Shown here one piece after another: positions 48,922 through 56,923 of a stretch of 64,000 bases of DNA. The stretch covers positions 1-64,000 of the forward strand of contig JACPYV010000136.1 in assembly GCA_016195825.1 (NCBI GenBank), read 5' to 3'. The notes under the pieces are model-generated. The model did not search any database. It was not told the origin of the DNA and saw only the letters and a list, made by a program, of their open reading frames with translations. Made by a program: the position numbers and the translations under genes. The first letter of the stretch is position 1. Every line of letters begins with the position of its first letter. This DNA comes from Burkholderiales bacterium. Its GTDB lineage: Bacteria; Pseudomonadota; Gammaproteobacteria; Burkholderiales; Burkholderiaceae_C.

Positions 48922-49173
48922 ATGAGCAGCGGAACCATGAACATCGCTCTTCCCGACGCCCTGCGGGCCTTCGTCGCTCAGCGGGTCGAGTCCGGCGAGT
49001 ACGGCAACACCAGCGAGTACGTGCGCGAACTGATTCGAAAGGACCAGCGTGAGCAACGAGTCCAGCGACTGCGCGCCTTGGTCGAGGACGGCCTGGCCAG
49101 CGGCACGGCAACGGCGGACACGCGCGACGACTGGGCTGAACTGAACGCCATCGCCGACGGCCGAGGCCAGTGA
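48922..49173 (+). CDS. parD: ParD-type antitoxin
   Basis: An 83-residue ribbon-helix-helix antitoxin. MNIALPDALRAFVAQRVESGEYGNTSEYVRELIRKD is the family's DNA-binding start, seen here in the pieces NIALPDALRAFV, GEYGNTSEYVRELIRKD. The C-terminal tail (DDWAELNAIADG) would wrap the toxin. The start may be ATG 48922 or ATG 48937; the second matches the usual ParD start better. It should repress its own operon together with ParE. It overlaps parE by 4 bp. Unlike its neighbours, this pair shows no damage. Confidence 0.85.
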   Translation: MSSGTMNIALPDALRAFVAQRVESGEYGNTSEYVRELIRKDQREQRVQRLRALVEDGLASGTATADTRDDWAELNAIADGRGQ

Positions 49174-49487
49174 AGCCGGCACGGCTGGCGCCGGCGGCCA
49201 AGCAAGACCGCCGCGACGAGGTTCTGTATTACCGCAACGAGGCCGGGGTGAGGGTCGCGAAGAAGCTGGTCGACGCCATGAAGAAGGCGCTGCATGCGCT
49301 CGAGCAGCAGCCTGGGATGGGCTCACCGGCCATCGGCCAGGAACTTGACATCGATGGGCTGCGCGCTTGGCGCCTGGACGGCTTCCCTCTGTCGCTCTGG
49401 TACTTCGAGCGCGCAGATCACGTGTTCGTTGTCCGCCTGGTTGGGCAGCGACAAGACCCCGGCGAAATCGCAGTCACGGACAACTGA
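49170..49487 (+). CDS. parE: ParE-type toxin (RelE/ParE superfamily)
   Basis: A 105-residue basic toxin, probably a gyrase inhibitor by family. It opens with APAAKQDRRDEVLYYRNEAGVRVAKKLVDAM (pieces: AAKQDRRDEVLYYRNEAG and AKKLVDAMKKAL), then GLRAWRLDGFPLSLWYFER and VVRLVGQRQDP, the typical three beta strands. GTG start at 49170 overlaps the antitoxin stop (GTGA). With parD it forms a complete toxin-antitoxin module inside the degraded patch, which could help keep that region in the chromosome. Confidence 0.85.
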   Translation: MKPARLAPAAKQDRRDEVLYYRNEAGVRVAKKLVDAMKKALHALEQQPGMGSPAIGQELDIDGLRAWRLDGFPLSLWYFERADHVFVVRLVGQRQDPGEIAVTDN

Positions 49488-49636
49488 GCCCGACCATTGG
49501 CTTTGCGCTTTGCTGCTGGCTTGGTCGGCATCCGAAACCTGGCTTCCGCGAACGGCAGCTCCCGCCGAAAGCGGCGTCTGATGCTGTTTGATTCTCCGAG
49601 CGCAACCACTGCACCGTACACATTCGCGTCGACACT

Positions 49637-49948
49637 TTGGCAGTGCACCACCTCACCTTCGACCTCACCGACAGCTCCGACGGCATCCTCACGCTGGAAG
49701 CCATGGCGTCCACGCGAGAGGCGCAGCATGCGGCCGTGTTGGCCGAGGTGGAGCAGGTGCTGGCCTGGGCGCGGGCTGAGTTCCACGGCCGGCAGGGGCC
49801 GGTGGAGGACGGGAATGCCTGGGACCACGAACTGCTGGTGCAGCAGGAGGCGGGCGGGTGGGTGACGGTGACGCTGACGTTCAGTGCGTCGGCAGAGTTC
49901 GCCGAGGCCTTTCAGGCGGCGTTCGGCGCGGATGACGAGGATGATTGA
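49637..49948 (+). CDS. Small conserved-looking hypothetical protein
   Basis: A 103-residue acidic protein of unknown function. It begins at TTG 49637 or, more likely, GTG 49643 (VHHLTFDLTDSSDG). An alternating strand/helix pattern (LTLEAMAST, AEVEQVLAWARAEF, WVTVTLTFSASAEFAEAFQ) ending in a short acidic tail looks like a compact alpha/beta fold. No signal peptide or membrane segment. It shares no evident link with the toxin-antitoxin pair or the Fic remnant beside it. The protein-like pattern and codon use support it modestly. Confidence 0.55.
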   Translation: MAVHHLTFDLTDSSDGILTLEAMASTREAQHAAVLAEVEQVLAWARAEFHGRQGPVEDGNAWDHELLVQQEAGGWVTVTLTFSASAEFAEAFQAAFGADDEDD

Positions 49949-50002
49949 GGTGGCGACCTCCGTGTGGCCTCGCCGGTCGATTCAAGCCTAGATACGTTCG
50001 GT

Positions 50003-50036
50003 TTTCTATGCACATCAGCCCACACATGCATAGAAA
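50003..50036. repeat. Perfect 10-bp inverted repeat
   Basis: TTTCTATGCA (50003-50012) and TGCATAGAAA (50027-50036) with a 14-nt spacer, located just before the point where Fic-like coding begins. It could be an operator of the former Fic gene or the scar of an excised element. No T-tract. Confidence 0.6.
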
Positions 50037-50062
50037 TCCAACTTTTCGATACGCGTCCGCGC

Positions 50063-50794
50063 ATCCAGCAAGAGTTGGAACGCAACCACGCGGGCCTTCG
50101 CCGCGCACTCGGCACTGCGCTGAAGGACTGCACGGGCCGCATCGTCCACACGCCGCCGCAGGACCCCGATGAGATCGTGCGGCTGATGACGGAACTGGGG
50201 CGCTTCGCCAACGACGCATCGAGCTTCGACGTGGGCCCGCTCATCAAGATGGCGTTGATCCATCCCCCGTTCGAGAGCATTCATCCGTCCTACGACGGCA
50301 ACGGCTGCACGGGTCGCATCGTGAATGTGCTGTGCCTGGCGAGGGAAGGCCTGCTCGACATCCCTGTGCTCTGCCTGAGCCGGCACATCGTGCGCACCAA
50401 GGCGCGTTACCACGAGCTGCTGCAATCGGTGCGGGATGAGGATCGCTAGGAAGACCGGGTGCTGTACATGCTGGATGCGGTGGAGTCCACGTCCACCAAC
50501 ACCATGCACACCATCGCGGCGATCAAGGATGCGTTGCAGGACTACAAGCACCGCACCCGTGCTGCTCACCGCTTCTACAGCCAGGACCTCATCAACAACC
50601 TGTTCACCCACCCATGCACGAAGATCGGGTTCGTTCAGCAGGGCCTGGGTGTATCGCGGCCAACCGCAACGAAGTACCTGGATACGCTGGCTGGCGATGG
50701 CTTTCTGCGCAAGCTGAAGTTCGGGCGTACCAACGACCACATGAACGAAGCGCTACGGAACACCCTGGTGGTGCCGAGCGAGGGATTTCAATAA
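50063..50794 (+). pseudogene. Degraded Fic-domain (AMPylation) gene
   Basis: Coding resembles the C-terminal two-thirds of a Fic protein from IQQELERNHAGLRR on. The core motif at 50282-50317 reads HPSYDGNGCTGR, where the family has HPFxDGNGRxGR: Phe is replaced by Ser and the first Arg by Cys. The usual N-terminal part is missing; no start or ribosome site is seen. A TAG at 50447-50449 interrupts the frame where the family has Trp, and the same frame resumes with VLYMLDAVEST and a winged-helix tail (LGVSRPTATKYLDTLAGDGFL). Thus an inactive remnant. Its end overlaps the convergent LysR gene by 7 bp. Confidence 0.82.
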
Positions 50795-51765
50795 AGATCC
50801 CGCGCCGCCAGCCGCACCTCGTGCAGCAGCTGCCTCGCCCCCGGCGACATCAGATGCCCTTCACGCGTGATGATCCCAAACGCATCCATGTGGCACGGCA
50901 ACTCAATCGGCAATATCGCCAGCACGTTCAGCGAAGCGTAGTAGCGAGCCACCTCCACCGGCATCACATGCAGCGAGTCTGTCTGCTGCAGCAGCGCGGT
51001 GATCAGCAGCAACGCTGTCGTGTCCACGTTGTTCGCCGGCGGCTCCAGCTCTGCGCGGCGGAACATCAGCTCCCAGCGGTGGCGCAGCACGCTGCCCTGC
51101 GGCGGCAATATCCATGGCTGGTTCGCGAGGTCAGCCAGCTTCAGGTTGTCCGCCTTCAGCAGCGGATGCCCCACGCGCGCCACCGCGCAGGCGGGCTCGA
51201 CCGTCAGCTCTTCATAGTGCATGCCCGCGGCGCCTTCCTCCTCGACGATGCGGCCGATCATGAAATCCAGCTTGCCTCGGCGCAGCATGTCCAGCAGCAC
51301 CTTGCTGCTGTCCATCTGCACACCGATGCGCAGCTTGGGCGCCTGCAGCTTGATGCGCGAGATGGCGCGCGGCAGCAGGCCCATGGCCGGCGTCATGATG
51401 ACGCCCACCTCGACCTGGCCCGACAGACCGTGCTTCAGCGCGACGATGTCGTCATGCGCGGCCGACAGTGACGTCAGCGCCATCCGCGCGTGGCGGATCA
51501 TGGTCTCGCCGTAGAGCGTGGGTTCCATGCCGCGCGGGTGGCGCTCGAACAGCTTCACGTCCAGCATGTCCTCCAGGTCCTTGAGCTGCTTGGAGGCGGC
51601 GGGCTGCGTCATGCACAGCACCTCGGCGGCGCGGTGGATGTTGCGCTCGTCGTCCAGCGCGATCAGCAGCAGCAGCTGGCGCGTCTTCAAGCGCGCGCGC
51701 AGGAACCAGTTCGGGTTGGGGCTGGCGTCGGTCAGGCCGCTGTCGTCGTCGTCATCGCGGGCCAT
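50788..51765 (-). CDS. LysR family regulator, GbpR-like
   Basis: A 325-residue LysR protein. After an acidic start (MARDDDDDSG) comes the helix-turn-helix (RLKTRQLLLLIALDDERNIHRAAEVL, shown as LLLLIALDDERNIHRAAEVL) with MTQPAASKQLKDLE. The effector domain follows. The DDERNIHRAAE and TQPAASKQLK helices are those of the branch that includes GbpR, a regulator of sugar-binding-protein genes. It is the last gene of the leftward arabinan operon, 10 bp after the GntR gene, so the locus carries two regulators. ATG 51765 is used; the longer reading overlaps the GntR gene. Confidence 0.88.
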   Translation of the reverse strand: MARDDDDDSGLTDASPNPNWFLRARLKTRQLLLLIALDDERNIHRAAEVLCMTQPAASKQLKDLEDMLDVKLFERHPRGMEPTLYGETMIRHARMALTSLSAAHDDIVALKHGLSGQVEVGVIMTPAMGLLPRAISRIKLQAPKLRIGVQMDSSKVLLDMLRRGKLDFMIGRIVEEEGAAGMHYEELTVEPACAVARVGHPLLKADNLKLADLANQPWILPPQGSVLRHRWELMFRRAELEPPANNVDTTALLLITALLQQTDSLHVMPVEVARYYASLNVLAILPIELPCHMDAFGIITREGHLMSPGARQLLHEVRLAARDLY

Positions 51766-51775
51766 GGTGACTTTC

Positions 51776-52558
51776 TTAAGCAAGATTGACTCGGCCGTCG
51801 TTGGCAAGAACGCTGTTGATGTCGTCACCGGTCTCGTCCAGCTGTACCAGCGTGGCCTGGCGGGCGCCCAGCGGGTCGCGTGCTTGCAGCGCGGTCAGGA
51901 TGGCCTTGTGGCGCGGCAGCGAGAGCTCGTGCGTGTTGGGCAGCTGGCTGGACAGCGTGATGGACTCGCGCAGCGCCAGCGACAGCATGTTCCCGATGTA
52001 GGCCAGCAGGTCGTTGCCCGTGGCCTCGGCGATGCGGCGGTGGAAGGCCAGGTCGGGCTCCAGCAGTTCCTCGGTCGTCTTTGCGGCGGCCATGCCGGCG
52101 TAGGCGGCGGCGATCGACTGCAACTGCTCGTCGGTTGCCGCGCGAGCGGCGAGTGCAGCGGCGGCGGGCTCGAAGATCTGGCGCACTTCCAGCAGTGTCT
52201 GCACGAAGTCGCGCTGGGGGCGGGACTGGATGAGCCAGTACAGCACGTCCGGGTCCAGCAGATGCCACTCATTGCGCGGCCGCACGATGGCGCCGGCGCG
52301 CTGGCGCGACACGACCAGGCCCTTGGCCACGAGCACCCGCACGGCCTCGCGCAGCACGGGGCGGCTGATCTCGTAGCGCTCCAGCAGCTGCGCCTCGGGC
52401 GGCAGCTTGTCGCCGGGCTGCAGCTCGCCACCGACGATGGCCAGGCCCAGCTCGCTGACGATGCGGCCGTGCTGGCTCTTGCCCTCGGTCTGGGCGCTGT
52501 AGGTGGAGTGATCCGCTCGGGTTCTCATCGGCGCCAGGCTGGTCAGTAAAGCCTTCAT
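51776..52558 (-). CDS. GntR family regulator, FadR subfamily
   Basis: A 260-residue regulator. The winged helix-turn-helix includes GGELQPGDKLPPEAQLLERYEISRPVLREAVRVL, quoted here as LPPEAQLLERYEISRP and LREAVRVLVAKGLV. The C-terminal FCD all-helical domain carries the His/Asp metal pattern (DLAFHRRIAEATGN). FadR-type members repress sugar-acid catabolism genes and release DNA on binding the sugar acid. Its start overlaps the GH97 stop (TAATG). Repeats at 63032-63043 and 63096-63107 at the head of this operon match the N-GT-N3-AC operator pattern of this subfamily, suggesting autoregulation. Confidence 0.9.
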   Translation of the reverse strand: MKALLTSLAPMRTRADHSTYSAQTEGKSQHGRIVSELGLAIVGGELQPGDKLPPEAQLLERYEISRPVLREAVRVLVAKGLVVSRQRAGAIVRPRNEWHLLDPDVLYWLIQSRPQRDFVQTLLEVRQIFEPAAAALAARAATDEQLQSIAAAYAGMAAAKTTEELLEPDLAFHRRIAEATGNDLLAYIGNMLSLALRESITLSSQLPNTHELSLPRHKAILTALQARDPLGARQATLVQLDETGDDINSVLANDGRVNLA

Positions 52559-54453
52559 TATCGAAAGCGCGCGACAAAGCCGCCGTGAGGCGCCAGCGTC
52601 AGCTTCGCTCCCGGTGCGGCGAGCTTGCCTTCGGTGAATTCGCGCTCACCCGCGCCGTCGGTGATGAGTTGGCCTTCACGGGCGCCCAGCCAGGCCAGGT
52701 CCAGCAGCACGTCGCGCGGCTGGTCGTCGGCGTTCAGGCCCGCGATGAACCATTGCTTGCCGGCGCGGCGGGCCAGCACGACGTACTTGCCGGGCTCGCC
52801 GTCGAGGAAGCGCACCTCGTCCCAGTGACGCGGCAGCTCGCGCAGCAGGCCCTTCACGTAGGCCGGCACGGTGGCCATGCCCTCGGGCGTTTCGGCGAAA
52901 TGCTGGATGCCCGACAGGAAGACGACGCTCTCCGCCAGCTCGAACCCGTTGCGCGTGGCGCGCTTGATGTTGGGGATGTCGGCGAACACCATGGGCGTGA
53001 AGTCCATGGGGTCGAACAGGTTGCGCGCGAATGGCAGCATGGCCGCATGACGGGGCACCTTGTCCTGGTCTTCCTGCGTGAAGGTCGTGAACTCCAGGCC
53101 CCGCACGGCCTCGACCGTCAACAGGTTGGGGTAGGTGCGTGCCCAGCCGCGCGGCAAGGTCGCGCCGTGGAAGTTCAGCAGCAGGCCGGCGGCTGCCGTT
53201 TCCTTCAACAGGTCGACGTAGTAGGCCTGCATGGAGGCGCCGTCGCCGCCGAAGAAGTCCACCTTGAGGCCCTTGATGCCGATGGCTTTCACGCGGGCGA
53301 ACTCCCTGGCGCGGGCTTCTTTCGTCAGCAGCGCGCTCTTGGGGCTGTACTCGGTGTCGTTCCAGGCGCCCGAAGAGTTGTACCAAGCCAGCAGGCTGAC
53401 GTTCTTGGTCCTGGCGTAGTCGGCCAGGGCCTTCATCTTGGCGTCGCCGATCTTGCGGTCCCAGTCAGCGTCCACCAGCGTGTAGTTCCAGCCCATGTCG
53501 GCCGCGTAATCGATGAAACGCTTCTGCACGTCGTAGACCGTGGCGTCGTCCTTGAGCAGCGCCCAGCTCCAGGAGGCGTGGCCGGGCTTGAGCTTGTTCT
53601 TGTCGAAGGCGACGGCGGGCGCGGCGAGGTCGGTGCCCAGCGTGGACTCCATGACCGTCTTCAGCGGGCCGATGGCCAGCACACGCCAAGGAGTCGTCAG
53701 CGGGCCGTTCACGTCGGCCAGCAGGTGGCCGTTCGTGTTGACCTCGCTCGCCTCGGGCAGGCCGATGCGGTAGGTGCCACCGGTCGAGTCCGCGGCCAGG
53801 CGCGACGCATGGAAGCGGCCTTCCATGCCGGCCTCGGTCAGCGCCACCCAGTTGGCGCCCGAGCGAAACAGCGCGGGAAAGACCCAGCCCGCGTGAGAGG
53901 GCGCGGCGGTGCCGACGGTGATGTCGGCCTGGTAATGCTCTTCGTAGGACGGGTTGGTGCGCTTCCAGCCCGTCTTGGCGACGGACATGGGCTGCAGCCA
54001 GGCGCGCGCTTCAGCCGGGAAGGCGAAGCTGGTCAGCTCATCCTTGAACTGCTTGCGACCGGCGCCGTCCACCGTGTAGCGCAGCGCCAGGCCGTCGTTG
54101 GAAGCACGCAGCGTGAGCACGAGCTTCTGGCCGCCGGTGTTGGCGACGGTGAAGCGCTGTTCGTTGGCGCGGTAGTCGATGCTGCTCTTCTTGCCGGCGG
54201 CGAGCGTGTAGTGCTCGTGGTGCGCCTTCACCGGCGAGGTCGCGACGAGCTTGAGGCCGTTGGCGAAGTCGCCCTGCTCGAGCACCAGGCCGAGCCGCGA
54301 AGCCAGCAGCACCGGCTGGCCGGCGCGCTGCACCGTGTAGACGAGCTGCTGCTCGGCATTGACCGACACGTCGACCTGGAGCTGGCCGTCGGGGCTGCCC
54401 AGCGCTTGAGCCAAGGCGGGCAGGGCGAGCAGGAGCGAAGCGATGAGGCGCAT
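52558..54453 (-). CDS. GH97 alpha-galactosidase/arabinopyranosidase-like, exported
   Basis: A 631-residue family-97 enzyme. The signal peptide ends near AQA (about 20). The N-terminal beta-sandwich (to about 270) is followed by the (beta/alpha)8 barrel with YTLVDADWD and GLKVDFFGGDG, where D399 matches the nucleophile of the retaining branch, rather than the Glu-based inverting branch. Retaining GH97 members act on alpha-galactosides or, in some, beta-L-arabinopyranosides. In this locus it probably removes galactose or arabinopyranose caps. ATG 54453 lies 9 bp after the preceding GH43 stop. Confidence 0.88.
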   Translation of the reverse strand: MRLIASLLLALPALAQALGSPDGQLQVDVSVNAEQQLVYTVQRAGQPVLLASRLGLVLEQGDFANGLKLVATSPVKAHHEHYTLAAGKKSSIDYRANEQRFTVANTGGQKLVLTLRASNDGLALRYTVDGAGRKQFKDELTSFAFPAEARAWLQPMSVAKTGWKRTNPSYEEHYQADITVGTAAPSHAGWVFPALFRSGANWVALTEAGMEGRFHASRLAADSTGGTYRIGLPEASEVNTNGHLLADVNGPLTTPWRVLAIGPLKTVMESTLGTDLAAPAVAFDKNKLKPGHASWSWALLKDDATVYDVQKRFIDYAADMGWNYTLVDADWDRKIGDAKMKALADYARTKNVSLLAWYNSSGAWNDTEYSPKSALLTKEARAREFARVKAIGIKGLKVDFFGGDGASMQAYYVDLLKETAAAGLLLNFHGATLPRGWARTYPNLLTVEAVRGLEFTTFTQEDQDKVPRHAAMLPFARNLFDPMDFTPMVFADIPNIKRATRNGFELAESVVFLSGIQHFAETPEGMATVPAYVKGLLRELPRHWDEVRFLDGEPGKYVVLARRAGKQWFIAGLNADDQPRDVLLDLAWLGAREGQLITDGAGEREFTEGKLAAPGAKLTLAPHGGFVARFR

Positions 54454-54461
54454 GGAGGGTC

Positions 54462-55400
54462 TCAGGTCGAGCAAGGGCCGTCCGGCACAGGCGTGCCGAA
54501 GTTGGGGAAGCCGTCGTCGCGCCAGCCGAAGGGCTGCACGCGTGCGTGGCGGTTGGGGTCGTTCAGCGGGTCGCCGACGATGTCGCGGTAGTTGCGGGCG
54601 TGATAGACCAGCAGGTCCGTCTTGCCGTCGGGCGTCGTCGTGAAGCTGTTGTGGCCAGGGCCGAACTGGCTGACCGACTCATCCGTCGTGAACACCGGCG
54701 AGGGCGACTTGTGCCAGCTCTTGGGATCGAGCAGGTCCGCGTGCTCGTCGGCCCACAGCAGGCCCATGCAGTAGTTCGCGTCGGTCGCGGCGGCCGAGTA
54801 GGCGATGAAGACACGGCCATGGCGCTTGAGCACGGCCGGGCCCTCGTTGACGCAGAAGCCGATGCGCTCCCAGGCCAGGTCGGGGCGCGTGATGACGGCC
54901 GGCGCGGTCGCCAGCGTCCACGGGTTGGCCATCTCGGCGATGTAGAGGTTGCTCTGCGTCGGCGGGCTCTTCTGCGCCCAGCACAGGAAGCGGCGGCCGC
55001 CGTGCTCGAAGGGCGTCGCGTCCAACGAGAAGCCTTCTTCGGGCGTTGCGATCTGGCCGCGCTCCGACCAGGTGTCGTGCAGCGGGTCGTTGCCCTGGCA
55101 TTCCAGCACGTACATGCGCAGCTTCCAGATGTCGTCGCGTTCGCTGGCTGCGAAGTAGACGTACCAGCGGCCGTCGATGCGGTGAAGCTCGGGCGCCCAG
55201 ACGTGGAAGCTCATCGGGCCGCTCTCGTGCTTGTGCCAGATGGTCGTGGGCGTGGCGGTGGCCAGGCCGGCGATGCTGTCGGCGCTGCGGATCTCGATGG
55301 CGTCGTAGCTGGGTACTGACGCAGTGAACCAGTAGCGGCCGTCGACGAGCGTGATCTGCGGGTCGGCGCGCTGTTCGATGAGGGGGTTGTTCCAGGTCAT
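54462..55400 (-). CDS. GH43 arabinofuranosidase, cytoplasmic paralogue
   Basis: A 312-residue GH43 without signal peptide, clearly related along its length to the enzyme at 27879-28832. Catalytic residues: D13 (RADPQI), D127 (LDATPF), E186 (VNEGPA). It probably removes single arabinofuranose units from imported oligosaccharides in the cytoplasm. It overlaps the GH51 gene by 4 bp, and both follow the CUT1 importer genes, so import and cleavage are produced together. Whether the two paralogues differ in linkage preference cannot be judged from sequence. Confidence 0.88.
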   Translation of the reverse strand: MTWNNPLIEQRADPQITLVDGRYWFTASVPSYDAIEIRSADSIAGLATATPTTIWHKHESGPMSFHVWAPELHRIDGRWYVYFAASERDDIWKLRMYVLECQGNDPLHDTWSERGQIATPEEGFSLDATPFEHGGRRFLCWAQKSPPTQSNLYIAEMANPWTLATAPAVITRPDLAWERIGFCVNEGPAVLKRHGRVFIAYSAAATDANYCMGLLWADEHADLLDPKSWHKSPSPVFTTDESVSQFGPGHNSFTTTPDGKTDLLVYHARNYRDIVGDPLNDPNRHARVQPFGWRDDGFPNFGTPVPDGPCST

Positions 55401-56923
55401 GCGCGGATCGCTTGGGTGACGATGACGTTCCAGGAGGCGGGCTTCAATCGCACGCTGAGCTGTTCGTCGAGGATGTTGATGCCATCCAGCGGTTGTGGTG
55501 CGACGCGGTTGGGCGCGTCGGCGGTGTTGGTGGCGTTCAGGTCGGCGCTGAAGAGCTGCTCAGCGCTGACGAGGCGGCGTTCATGGCCGAGGCCGCGCAG
55601 CGTGATGGCCAGGTCCATCTCGTCGCTCAGATGGCGGTTCAGCAGGAAGACGGCGGTGCGGCCAGTGGCCGGGTCATCGACGACGCTGGCGCACAGGTAA
55701 GGCAGTTCACCGTGCCGCGCGTTGGTGAAGCCAGGCGACTTCACGACCGAGCGCAGTACCTCGCCATGCGCCCAGCGCGCGGCCTGCGCGAAAGGGTGGA
55801 AGATGGTTTGCCGCCACGCCGCGCCACCGGGCTCGGTCATGATGGGCGCGATGACGTTGCACAGCTGCGCCATGCAGGCGACCTTGAGGCGGTCCGCATG
55901 GTTCATGAACATCGTCAGCATGCCGCCGATGAGCAGCGCATCCTCGGCCGTGTAGACCTCTTCCAGCAGTCGCGGGGCCTCGGGCCAGCCCGCTTGCTTC
56001 AGGTGCTCGCCATGGCGGGCGCGGTACCAGACGTTCCACTCGTCGAAGGACAGCTTCAGTCGCTTGTTCGACCGCTTGCGCGTGGCCACGGCATCGGCAA
56101 TGGCGACCGTGTCCTCGATGTAGCGCGCATTCGTCTCGATCTGCGCGAAGAAGCTCTCGGTGCTGGTGTCGGCCGGTGGTTTGACGAAGTAGCTGTGCAG
56201 CGACAGGTAGTCCACGAACTCGAAGCAATGCTCCAGCACGCGGTCTTCCCAGACGCCGTAGCTCGGCATGTCGTAGGCCGACGAGCCGCAGGCGGCCAGC
56301 TCGATGGTCGGGTCCACCCAGCGCATCAGCTTGGCGGTCTCCTTCGCGATGCGGCCGTACTCGTCCGGCGTCTTCTGGCAGATCTGCCAGGGGCCGTCCA
56401 TCTCGTTGCCCAGGCACCAGAACTTGATGCCCAGCGGCGCCTCCGCGCCATGGGCGCGGCGCAAATCCGACAGCGCCGTGCCGCCGGGGTGGTTGCAGTA
56501 TTCGAGGTAGTGCCGCGCCTCGTCCGGCCCGCGCGTGCCGAGGTTGACGCCGAACATCGGCTCAATGCCCACCTTCGCGCACCAGGCCATGAACTCATGC
56601 GTGCCGACCTGGTTGTTCTCGGTCGAGAACCAGGCCAGATCAAGCCGGCGCGGGCGCTGGTCCTTGGGGCCGACGCCGTCTTCCCAGTTGTAGCCCGACA
56701 TGAAGTTGCCACCGGGGTAGCGCACGATGGTCGCGCCCAGCTCGTTCGTCAGCTCGGCCACGTCGCCGCGAAAGCCGTGCTCGTCCGCCGTCGGGTGGCC
56801 GGGCTCATGGATGCCGTTGTAGACACAGCGCCCGAGGTGCTCGACGAACACACCGAACAGCCGGCGGTCCAGCGGCGCGATGTCGAAATCGCGGTCGACG
56901 ACCAGTGATGCTTCAAATGTCAT
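55397..56923 (-). CDS. abfA: GH51 alpha-L-arabinofuranosidase, cytoplasmic
   Basis: A 508-residue GH51 without signal peptide. Acid/base E174 in CLGNEMDG and nucleophile E295 in LSFDEWNVWY. The opening segment (FGVFVEHLGRCVYNGIHEPG, within length as FGVFVEHLGRCVYNGI) matches the classical intracellular arabinofuranosidases AbfA. It is paired with the cytoplasmic GH43 and a lipoprotein-based importer in an operon with 4-bp overlaps on both sides. It hydrolyses imported alpha-1,5- or 1,3-linked oligosaccharides to L-arabinose for the oxidative pathway. The in-frame extension upstream belongs to the binding-protein gene region. Confidence 0.92.
   Translation of the reverse strand: MTFEASLVVDRDFDIAPLDRRLFGVFVEHLGRCVYNGIHEPGHPTADEHGFRGDVAELTNELGATIVRYPGGNFMSGYNWEDGVGPKDQRPRRLDLAWFSTENNQVGTHEFMAWCAKVGIEPMFGVNLGTRGPDEARHYLEYCNHPGGTALSDLRRAHGAEAPLGIKFWCLGNEMDGPWQICQKTPDEYGRIAKETAKLMRWVDPTIELAACGSSAYDMPSYGVWEDRVLEHCFEFVDYLSLHSYFVKPPADTSTESFFAQIETNARYIEDTVAIADAVATRKRSNKRLKLSFDEWNVWYRARHGEHLKQAGWPEAPRLLEEVYTAEDALLIGGMLTMFMNHADRLKVACMAQLCNVIAPIMTEPGGAAWRQTIFHPFAQAARWAHGEVLRSVVKSPGFTNARHGELPYLCASVVDDPATGRTAVFLLNRHLSDEMDLAITLRGLGHERRLVSAEQLFSADLNATNTADAPNRVAPQPLDGINILDEQLSVRLKPASWNVIVTQAIRA

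Noticed and set aside
48646-49326. Upstream extension of the nuclease open frame to 49326
   Set aside because: A GGGAGA ribosome site and the protein-like start at 48645 mark the real beginning; the extension overlaps parDE and is Arg/Ala/Ser-rich.
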